NCBI GenBank assembly: GCA_945878995.1
Contig: CAMCUN010000015.1
Location: 1-60,792, forward strand
DNA: 60,792 nucleotides
Origin: Polaromonas sp. YR568
Lineage (GTDB): Bacteria > Pseudomonadota > Gammaproteobacteria > Burkholderiales > Burkholderiaceae_C
Direction of reading: 5' to 3'
In this document: one piece after another, positions 51,343-59,200 of the stretch
Layout: each line of letters starts with the position of its first letter
Position numbering within the stretch: position 1 is the first letter of the stretch
The notes under the pieces: model-generated
The model's input: only the letters and a program-made list of their open reading frames with translations
Told to the model about the DNA's origin: nothing
Databases searched by the model: none
Made by a program: the position numbers and the translations under genes

Positions 51343-51610
51343 CTGGCATGCGCTTCAAGGCGATTGGCGGGCAGCATCTGTGGCAGTGGAGCGATCCCAT
51401 GGCTACCAACTCTGTGCCCATGCGCGAGTTGCAGAAGAAAGGGCACAAACTGCGGCCATGAAAGGGCTGCGCTACTTTATGCAGTGCTGAGCATGGTCCT
51501 GCTGCGGGTGTCATGCGGGAGCTTGAGCCTGATTCGCCACCCTTAGGCTGGCCCTTGGTGTTTTGGCCATGGAGTTCTAAAATGTAGGCTCATTTGTACA
51601 TACGAAGTGA

Positions 51611-51940
51611 ATGATGAAACACCAATCTTTCAGCGGAAAAAGCACCTCCATCGGTAATTCCAATGGTTTCAGGTTTGACGCAGCGCTGTTCAAGGCCAAT
51701 CCCGAGTTTTTTGGCGAAGTGCGTGCCACTGTGTTGGCACCAGGGCAGATGCTGGTGTCGGTCGTGCCCACGGGTGCGCCGGTGCCAGAGCTTCAGGACC
51801 CAGAGTTCAACCCCGTGATGCAGGCGTTTTTGAGTTTTCTGGAAGGCCAGATGACTGCGCACCCGGAGCTGATTGAGCCGGTGACCGAGGCCCAGATGGC
51901 CCACATCGCCTCCTTGGTCGAGGGCGTGGAGCCCGATTGA
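51611..51940 (+). CDS. prlF: PrlF-type antitoxin (AbrB fold)
   Basis: 109 residues. The N-terminal SFSGKSTSIGNSNGFRFDAA and VRATVLAPGQMLVSVVP form a SpoVT/AbrB-like swapped hairpin. The C-terminal helices (FNPVMQAFLSFLEGQM) should bind the toxin. It precedes the YhaV-like toxin with a one-base overlap, the known PrlF-YhaV gene order. A TGTA/TACA dyad at 51582-51601 just upstream may be its operator. Identification rests mainly on the partner. Confidence 0.82.
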   Translation: MMKHQSFSGKSTSIGNSNGFRFDAALFKANPEFFGEVRATVLAPGQMLVSVVPTGAPVPELQDPEFNPVMQAFLSFLEGQMTAHPELIEPVTEAQMAHIASLVEGVEPD

Positions 51941-52398
51941 TGCAAAAAAACGGCTGGAACCTGTTTCAGTTCAAACCGTTTGCGCAGCGGCTGCAAGCGT
52001 TGACGCAAGATGTGTCTCGCCTGGCCCAGGCCGACCCCACTGGCTACAAGCAGCACCCCAAGACCAAGCTGCTGGCGTCCGTTTACCAGTCAATGACTGT
52101 GACTGTGCCCACCAACCCCGCCGACCCGGTGTTTCGGCTCGGGCACACCCTGGGCAAGAGCCATGGCAACTGGCGGCGTGTGAAAAAGGGTCTGCCCCAG
52201 CGCTATCGGCTGTTCTTCATGTTTGCCTCCAACCCATTGGCCGTGGTCATCTACGTTTGGCTGAACGATGAGGACAGCCTTCGCAAGGAAGGTAGCCGCA
52301 CCGATGTGTACCAAGTGTTCAAACGCATGCTGGAGCGCGGCGAGGTGCCTTCATCCCTAGAAGAGCTCATCCAAGCAAGCATGGCTCCCGCCTCCTAA
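51940..52398 (+). CDS. yhaV: YhaV-type ribonuclease toxin
   Basis: 152 residues from the ATG at 51940, overlapping the antitoxin TGA by one base. Strong family blocks are KQHPKTKLLASVYQSM, DPVFRLGHTLGKSHGNWRRV, QRYRLFFMFASNPLAVVIYV and WLNDEDSLRKEGSRTDVYQV. YhaV is a RelE-fold ribosome-associated RNase. All regions appear intact, so this is the only complete pair among the three toxin-antitoxin loci between 50 and 52.4 kb. Convergent with marC. Confidence 0.92.
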   Translation: MQKNGWNLFQFKPFAQRLQALTQDVSRLAQADPTGYKQHPKTKLLASVYQSMTVTVPTNPADPVFRLGHTLGKSHGNWRRVKKGLPQRYRLFFMFASNPLAVVIYVWLNDEDSLRKEGSRTDVYQVFKRMLERGEVPSSLEELIQASMAPAS

Positions 52399-52410
52399 GT
52401 CCAAGCCCCC

Positions 52411-53049
52411 TCACACCCCCCGCGCCAGCACCGGAAACAGCTTGTGCAGCCCATCGGCCATCACCTCCACCGCCAGCGCCGCCAAGATCAAGCCCATCAG
52501 CCGGGTCATGACGTTGATGCCGGTTTTGCCCAGAATGCGGGCAATCGGGGTGGCCAGTGAAAAGCACAAGGCGGTGGCCAAGGCGATGACCACACCGTAG
52601 CCCACCAGGGTGCCCAGTTGGGCGAAGTCCTTGGCTTTTTCAGCATAAATCACCACGGTGGACATGGTGGCCGGGCCTGTGAGCAGGGGAATGGTCAGCG
52701 GCACCACGGCGATGCTGGCACCCATGGCGGCTTTGTCCTCGGCGTCTTGCACCTCGTCGGCGTTGGCGCGGGCTTCGGCGGGCTGGGCTTGGAGCATGGA
52801 CAAAGCAGAGGTCAGCAGCAGCATGCCGCCACCGACTTGAAAGCTGGCCAGCGAAATGCCAAAAAACTCAAGGATTTGCAGGCCCAGCAAAGCGCTGGCC
52901 GCGATCACCACAAAAGCTGAACAAGACGACACCCAAATTGTTCTTTGGCGTTGGGCCGGGCTGAAACCCTGGGTGTAGTGGATGAAAAACGGGACGATGG
53001 CCAAGGGGTTGACGATGGCCAGCAAGGTGACGAGTGGTTTGAAGTCCAT
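52411..53049 (-). CDS. MarC-family integral membrane protein
   Basis: 212 residues from MDFKPLVTLLAIVNPLAIVP. It has six predicted membrane helices and the family's paired halves (NPLAIVPFFIHYTQGFS and IAVVPLTIPLLTGPATMSTV). MarC proteins are of unknown transport function; an antibiotic-resistance role was not confirmed in E. coli. A hydrophilic loop rich in Ala, Glu and Asp separates the halves. The stop lies 13 bp from the yhaV stop on the other strand. Confidence 0.93.
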   Translation of the reverse strand: MDFKPLVTLLAIVNPLAIVPFFIHYTQGFSPAQRQRTIWVSSCSAFVVIAASALLGLQILEFFGISLASFQVGGGMLLLTSALSMLQAQPAEARANADEVQDAEDKAAMGASIAVVPLTIPLLTGPATMSTVVIYAEKAKDFAQLGTLVGYGVVIALATALCFSLATPIARILGKTGINVMTRLMGLILAALAVEVMADGLHKLFPVLARGV

Positions 53050-53125
53050 GGGGCCATTGTGCAAAAAACGCATGGCGACATTTGTTCAATGGGTCCACCG
53101 CATTTCATACCGCGGCCATGCAATC

Positions 53126-53138
53126 CCATATTCATGGC
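53126..53138. promoter_or_regulatory. Shared 13-bp site, copy 1 (upstream of Cys-rich protein gene)
   Basis: CCATATTCATGGC is identical to two copies at 56134-56146 and 56156-56168. The arms CCAT and ATGG give it partial dyad symmetry. It lies 86 bp before the ATG at 53224. Occurrence upstream of two exported proteins suggests a common regulator. Confidence 0.55.
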
Positions 53139-53223
53139 ATGTGCCTTTTCTTGCAACGGCTCAGCATTGGCCTGTGGCTGCTGACTCATTGGCAGCTCCA
53201 ACCCCAGCCTAAGGAATGTACCC

Positions 53224-54336
53224 ATGAACACGGCCATCTGCCCCCACTTCTTGCATGCCGCCCGCCCCCAAGCCTGCCATGGTCTTGCGCCGGGCTGGCT
53301 GTCTACCCTGATCCAGTCCACCCGCATCGCTTGGCGCAGCCTGCTGCTGGCAGGGGCTTTGTTCCTGGCTGGGGTGGGTCAGGCGGTGGCGGCACCCGAA
53401 TGGATGCAAGTCGGTCATGTCAGAAACGCGGGCGTCTGCGCGCCCCATGAAACAGGCTTGGGTGACACCGACCTGCTTGCCTTTCATCCCTTCTCGAATT
53501 ACATGGTGGGTGACGACGTGGTTCAGCGCTTGCGCATACAGCGCAACAGCACAGTGGCCATTCGGCTGATTGGGCACGGCGCAGACCTGGCCAACCGCGT
53601 GAGCATGAATGTGAAGGAGGGGCTTTCGGCGAGCATCACGGGCAAAGGGCTTCACTGGCACCAACCCCGCTCGTCGGGGCCGGTGGGGTTTGTGGAAATC
53701 ACCTTGCGCGCCACCCGCAGCCTGGAGTTGAACACGCGGTCTTTGTATGTGCATTGGCCATGGCCTATGGGCAGCCAGCGAATTGCCTTGCGGCTGGTGG
53801 AGCGCTGTGATGTTGGCGAGCCTGTGGCCATCGCACCCGTGCCCAGCCGTTGCTTTGGGGCCGTGGGCATGCAGTGCGGCCTGCCCGTGGGCGGGCTGAA
53901 TGTGGCGGCCGTGTGCACCTCTGGGCGCTGCCACTACAACGGCGGCAGCCTGATCCACGACAAGTGCTGTGCCACGGCGCCCTATGGACATGCCTGTGGC
54001 GGTGCGGAAACCTTTGTGTCGGGTGAACAAAAGTGCAGGCCGGAAATGGACCGTGCCGTAGCGATGACGGCTGCTAACCGGAGTTGGATTCGGGAAACAG
54101 ACTTCAACTTATTGAACACCACCGGCGAGTGGGACCGTGCCGCTGTGTGCGCGCCCACGGGCACCATCGTGGACAGGGGTGACCGGTCCAAATGCTGCGC
54201 CAACATGGGTGTTGCGCCTAGTGCGCCCACCGATTCAGAGCGGCTTGCCGCGCACAACAACCCCACTGTGATGGGCTACATAAGCCCGGGTCCAGGGCAG
54301 CGGCCCGTCCAGCCCGCCTCGCATGTGTGTGAGTAA
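53224..54336 (+). CDS. Secreted cysteine-rich protein of unknown function
   Basis: 370 residues, not recognised. The N-terminus is long (about 57 residues) with a hydrophobic core SLLLAGALFLAGVGQAVAA that should act as signal sequence; an internal start would give a shorter one. The mature part has many cysteines, mostly in the last 150 residues and spaced as CxxxCHYNGG, DKCCATAPYGHAC and SKCCANMG, suggesting disulfide-bonded repeats (KCC occurs twice). Function cannot be assigned. The site at 53126 links it to the giant surface protein downstream. Confidence 0.75.
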   Translation: MNTAICPHFLHAARPQACHGLAPGWLSTLIQSTRIAWRSLLLAGALFLAGVGQAVAAPEWMQVGHVRNAGVCAPHETGLGDTDLLAFHPFSNYMVGDDVVQRLRIQRNSTVAIRLIGHGADLANRVSMNVKEGLSASITGKGLHWHQPRSSGPVGFVEITLRATRSLELNTRSLYVHWPWPMGSQRIALRLVERCDVGEPVAIAPVPSRCFGAVGMQCGLPVGGLNVAAVCTSGRCHYNGGSLIHDKCCATAPYGHACGGAETFVSGEQKCRPEMDRAVAMTAANRSWIRETDFNLLNTTGEWDRAAVCAPTGTIVDRGDRSKCCANMGVAPSAPTDSERLAAHNNPTVMGYISPGPGQRPVQPASHVCE

Positions 54337-54455
54337 GCCCCTGGCCTGATCAATAAAACCTACCCGCAGCCCTGCCGGGCAACCCCAGTTGCCGAGTTGC
54401 CGGGCTGTCGCTGGCAGTGTCAGCGCCCATGCGCTGCACCCTTGAGGATAAGTTT

Positions 54456-54634
54456 GAAGATGAGCAGAGCTGAGAGCGGCCCGGCGGACCGCTCAAGCCC
54501 TTAAATGCTGACGCTCATCAGCTCCGTCAGGGCGCCCAGCGTCACCCGCACCACCGTCGATGACCGTGCCGGCATGGGCCCAGATGCGGTTTGGGCGAGC
54601 TCCAAGGTGATGATCAAGACGTTGGCGCTTAAGC
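54456..54634 (-). pseudogene. Duplicated 3' fragment of the 310-aa protein gene
   Basis: This 179-bp stretch aligns without gaps to 55010-55188 (constant offset 554 bp). It covers the last 43-45 codons (NVLIITLELAQTASGPMPAR against NVLIITLERTQNASEPLPAR, then STVVRVTLGALTE) and the 3' flank with its GAGCGG/CCGCTC hairpin. The upstream part of the gene is absent and the frame joins unrelated sequence. It is a partial copy, with the lipoprotein gene between it and the full-length gene. Confidence 0.85.
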
Positions 54635-54716
54635 ATGCTTTGAAGCAGCGCTGCGCAAAGCAGCACAGCGAGCCCGGCAGTGGGCAGCCAGGCAAGCGCG
54701 GTGCAAAGCCGTGGCT

Positions 54717-54974
54717 TTATTGCAGGGCGCGGGTCGTCGTGATCGAGCTGGGACTGAACCCTTGGCCTCCGCCGACCGTTTCGCCATGGGCATAGGCGTC
54801 GCTGAAGTCATACACCGGGTTGGTGTCGTCGTTGTAGTCATACACCGGGTTGGTGTTGTTGCTGCCCTTGTTGGCGACATTAGAGAAGCTGCCCTGACCA
54901 GTTCCACCGCCTGCACAGGCTGCAAGGGTGAAAAATAAGGCAATCAGCGTGAAGGGTTTGAATAATGAGGTCAT
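54717..54974 (-). CDS. Small predicted lipoprotein
   Basis: 85 residues. The signal peptide ends in the lipobox FTLAACAGG with Cys20, so the mature protein would be lipid-anchored. It contains a 10-residue tandem repeat (TNPVYDYNDD and TNPVYDFSDA), encoded by a 30-bp DNA repeat at 54806-54865. It is Gly- and Asn-rich and ends QGFSPSSITTTRALQ. No family recognised. It lies between the partial and complete copies of the 310-aa gene on the same strand, probably as a co-expressed partner. Confidence 0.75.
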   Translation of the reverse strand: MTSLFKPFTLIALFFTLAACAGGGTGQGSFSNVANKGSNNTNPVYDYNDDTNPVYDFSDAYAHGETVGGGQGFSPSSITTTRALQ

Positions 54975-55054
54975 GATGAAAATGGTGGGTGTGGATGGAG
55001 GATTAATCTGAAGATGAGCAGAGCTGAGAGCGGCCCGACGGACCGCTCAAGCCC

Positions 55055-55987
55055 TTAAATGCTGACGCTGATCTGCTCCGTCAGGGCGCCCAGCGTCACC
55101 CGCACCACTGTCGATGTCCGTGCCGGCAGGGGTTCGGATGCGTTTTGAGTGCGTTCCAAAGTGATGATCAACACATTGGCATTGAGCCCCGAGTCGGGGA
55201 GGTCCTTTTTTTCCGTTTTGATAGTCAGTTGCGGCGAGTCCACCGTGACCTCGGCCGGCGCAGTCTTGGTCACGTCCTTGCCAGTGGCGCTGAACACCCG
55301 GACCTCGATGGTGGCCGTGCGCTTGCCTGGTTCGGCACTCACTGGTGGCGTGGCAGCAGGGTCAGCCACCACCGGCGCCGTTTCTGTGAACTTTGTGAGC
55401 GCCACCATGATGCGGGGCGCAGACCGCAGGCGCACGGGGGTGGGCACCTGAAGCTCACGCCGCGGCCCCAGCGTGGCGTTGAAATCCAGGGTGGCCAGTG
55501 CGGAGTCAAAAGAGCTGTCCGTTTTTCTTTCTTTATCAGCAGTGCTGGCGCGTGCATCAACCCCCGCATTCACACCGCTAAGACCACCGCTGGCCAGAGT
55601 CGTCAAGTCCAAATTGGCTTCGGCTTTGTATTTAAGGCTGGCCGAACGGCTTGCAATGCGGATGCCAGATGTTTTGTCAATTTCACTCAAACGCATGTGG
55701 GTCTGGAAATAGACGCGTTTGAACTCGTAGGCCATGGGCAAGATGATGGTGGACATGGGCACCTTGCTGTAGGTGATTTTGGCGTCTGTGGGCATGCCAT
55801 TGTCGTCAAAGGTTTCTTGAATCACCGAGGGAATCTCCACCATGTTTTTGGAGAGTTGTTCGGCGATCTCGGCTGTACTCCTATCGAGTGCTTCTTGTCC
55901 TGCGGCCACAGCCTCTCCAAGGTCGTTTATAAATTCGGCGATGGTCTTTGTGGCTTTATCGACTTCGTCGTTGGTGTCTGCTGACAT
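55055..55987 (-). CDS. Conserved-looking protein of unknown function
   Basis: 310 residues, not recognised. There is no signal peptide. The N-terminal 50 residues are helical and acidic (VDKATKTIAEFINDLGEAVA). The middle has VPMSTIILPMAYEFKRVYFQ, which loosely recalls DUF2589-type proteins that follow a proline-hydrophobic-arginine pattern. The last 70 residues are beta-rich (TIEVRVFSATGKDVTKTAPA to VTLGALTEQISVSI) like a small Ig-type domain. The C-terminal 43 residues are duplicated at 54504-54634. Divergent from the giant surface protein gene. Confidence 0.72.
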   Translation of the reverse strand: MSADTNDEVDKATKTIAEFINDLGEAVAAGQEALDRSTAEIAEQLSKNMVEIPSVIQETFDDNGMPTDAKITYSKVPMSTIILPMAYEFKRVYFQTHMRLSEIDKTSGIRIASRSASLKYKAEANLDLTTLASGGLSGVNAGVDARASTADKERKTDSSFDSALATLDFNATLGPRRELQVPTPVRLRSAPRIMVALTKFTETAPVVADPAATPPVSAEPGKRTATIEVRVFSATGKDVTKTAPAEVTVDSPQLTIKTEKKDLPDSGLNANVLIITLERTQNASEPLPARTSTVVRVTLGALTEQISVSI

Positions 55988-56133
55988 GGTGTGCTCCTAA
56001 AAGTTTGAAGATGAATGAATGTGACTGGATTGAAATAATTTGTCTTTGCATTTAAATGCTTCGCGAAAGACATTTATTTACATACCCTTGATCACAAGCT
56101 CTATATTGCTGTTCAAACTCGTCTGTAGCCATG

Positions 56134-56168
56134 CCATATTCATGGCCTGCCCACACCATATTCATGGC
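56134..56168. promoter_or_regulatory. Shared 13-bp site, copies 2 and 3 (upstream of giant surface protein)
   Basis: CCATATTCATGGC at 56134-56146 and again at 56156-56168, 22 bp apart centre to centre (two helical turns). Both are identical to the site at 53126. They lie 62-96 bp before the ATG at 56230 and between this gene and the divergent 310-aa protein. Helical phasing suggests cooperative binding of a dimeric regulator. Confidence 0.6.
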
Positions 56169-56229
56169 ATGTTTGAAAGAGGCATGAGGTCCACCATACG
56201 TTCATTCTTTTTATACGGAGTGAATCAAT

Positions 56230-59200
56230 ATGCATGCACCTTCAAAACCAAGCAACTCGCTGCCCACGGATGCGACAGCGCCAGCCATCAGCTTGCAAAA
56301 ACCTGGGTTCCCCCAGCCCATGGTGGGCAAACCCCCAAAAGCCGTACAAGCTGGTCCAGGGCGACAGCACAAACACCTGGCAGAGGCCGATCAAGCGCAA
56401 GACGGTGAGGCGCAGGTGCAGCCTGAGCAGGGGGAGATGGCGCACACAGGGCATGCCGACGCAGCCAGCGGGGCTGTTCAGCCCGCCGCTGAGTTCGTTT
56501 CAAGCGACTCCTACGCCGTGGATGAGCTCCAATGGGGGCTCGAATCGGTGCAGGCCCTGAGCGACTCGCCCATTTTGGGCACCTTGGCCCAAGCGCAGCC
56601 CTTACCCGGTGCGCTCAGCGGCGCAGTGCCACAAGCAGCGGGCGCGGGCTTGCCTTCGGGTGTGGTTTTGCCAGCGGGCTCGGCGGTCGGCTCGGGCTCA
56701 GCAGCGGCTGCATCCGGTGCAGCAGGGGCAGCAGGTTCTGGCGCTGCCGGACTCTCGGGGCTGGCATTTTCGGGTGCTGGCCTGGCCATCGGCGGCGTTG
56801 GCGTGGTGGGCGGGCTGGCCGCGCTGCGCGCGTCAGCAAAAAATGGCCAAGTCAATGCGCAGCCCGAGGGCTCAGTGACGATCACTGGCTCACCCGCGCA
56901 CAGCGAAACACTGGTCGCCCAACACAATTTGACCGACGCCAATGGGATCCCTGCATTTGGCAGTGGTGGCGTGCGCTACCAGTGGTTGGCCGACGGTGTG
57001 GCCATCGAGGGGGCCAACAAAAACAACTTCACCCCAAGTCAGGCCCAGGTTGGCAAGGTCATCAGTGTGCGGGCCAGTTACACCGACAACGGTGGCACCG
57101 CCGAGAGCGTGACATCGGCAGCCACTTCGCCGGTGCGCAACTACAGTCCGGGGCAAAGCGAAATTGATCTGGGCGAGATTGGCAAACTCATCAAACCCGT
57201 ATCGGTGAACGGCAAGACCTACTACTTGCTGGACATGAACGCGGACGGCTTGCTCAACAATTTGCAAGACCGGTCCGGCAAACGCGACGCGAACGGCGAA
57301 GTGGTCAACGCCAATGGTCAAGGTTATCAATTTGACTATGTGTCGCACGACGTGCTGGACTCGATTTTTCAATATGCATCTGACTTTTCAACCCGCAATC
57401 CAACGGTGCCTACTGACGATACCTATCGATTTGGGCAGGTCAACGGGGTGAGGCTGGCCTTGCCAACGCTTGGGGGCAACACCGTTCTGCTTTCCGACAA
57501 CCCGCGCGGCACATACGTTCGGAGCCCCAACGTGGTGTATGTGGGCCGTCCGCATGACCCTACGGACCCTACGAATCCGGGCGCTGGCGTTGTGATGTTA
57601 CCAAGTGGCTCTGCCCCGGTGGTGCGCGAACGCGAAGTGGCCTTGGGCACGGCTGCAACTCAGATAGATGCCGACACGGCAGAAGACAACCTCACCTACG
57701 AAGACATGCTGGCCATATGGGATGGGTTTAACGGCAACGGGGTCAATGCGGCTTTCGTTTCAGGCACCCCTCTAGGTTGGCCAACTGTCCCTTATGGCTT
57801 TGGCGGATTTTGGACATCAACCTCTTATGCTGCAGACGCTACGAGGCACGCAACAGTCAACTTAGAAACGGGAGATGTGTCATTTTCCGATGGTGCAGGT
57901 GGTTTCTATGTTGTTTTTCAAGTGATTGACCCCGCAGACACCGTCGCTCCCGTTTTTAGCTCCTCAAGCAGCGTTTCGGTGTTGGAAAACATCAGGGCCC
58001 TCAGCAGTATTCACCACTTGTACGCCACAGACAATGTGGCTGTCACACACTACACATTTGCTGGCGGCGCGGACGACGACAAATTCAACCTCAGCCCCAA
58101 TGGAGCACTGAAGTTCAAGGTCAGCCCTGATTTTGAAAACCCAGGCAGCGCGGCCAACAGCAATACTTACACGATCAAGGTCAAGGCCGTGGATGCCACG
58201 GGCAATGCCACCGTGCAAACCCTGACCGTGAATGTGCGGGACTTGCCTGAAACCGCCCCCACCTTGACAGGCATACCCCTCACGCCTCAAAACGTGACCG
58301 TGGGCGACGTTGCACAACTGGCCAACTTCAGCGTGGCCGACCCCGACGGTGACACACTCCGCGTGACCCTCACGCCCACCAACGGCACGCTGGGCAACGT
58401 GGTCGACGCCGATGCCAACGCCCCAGGAGTTCAGCTGGTGGGCTCGGCCGCCAGCATCAATGCGGCCTTGGCTTCTGCCACCTTCACACCCACCGCTGCT
58501 GGCGCGGCCAGCATCGGCATCAGCGTGAGCGATGGCGTGCCAGCGAATACCCAGACAGCGACCTATCAACTTCAAGCCACCGAGGCCCCGCCGGTCCCAC
58601 CAAAGGTCAACACTCGCCCCAGCTTGGGTACAGCGGGTAAGTTTGTGGTGCCTGTAGGGTCATCCAACGACGAGGCGCAAAGTGTCATTCAACAGTCTGA
58701 CGGCAAGCTTGTGGTGGCAGGGTCCAGCTTCAATGGCAGCAACAATTACGATTTCAGCCTGATCCGCTTGCGGCTTGACGGCACTTTGGACCCCACATTT
58801 GGCAATGGCGGCAAGCTGCTGCTGCCTGTCGGCAACGCGGCCGACAAAGCCTACCAATTGATCCAGCAAACAGATGGCAAACTGGTCGTCGTTGGAACCG
58901 ATGCCTCGCGCGATTACGCCATTGTTCGGCTGGATTTGAATGGGGCCTTGGACCCCTCATTCAGCGAAGATGGCAAGTTGGTATTGGCTGTTGGCAACGG
59001 TTCTGATGTGGCCAAAAGTGTTGTCCAGCAGCCGGACGGAAAGCTGGTGATCTTGGGGCAAAGTGGGCAGGACTACAGCCTGGTTCGATTGCATCCCAAC
59101 GGCACACTGGACACCTCATTCAACACAACAGGCAAGGTGCTTTTTCGGGTCACACAGGCGAACGATCAGTGGAGTGAGCTGGCGCTGCAGGCCGACGGAA

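Noticed and set aside
51343-51610. Short frames between the broken PIN toxin and prlF, considered as an integrase or toxin remnant
   Set aside because: Only about 20 to 60 codons, with no family motif that I could place.
54501-54695. 64-codon minus-strand frame considered as a small gene
   Set aside because: Its C-terminal two thirds are the duplicated tail of the 310-aa protein; the rest is unrelated sequence with no start signal, so it is annotated as a fragment.
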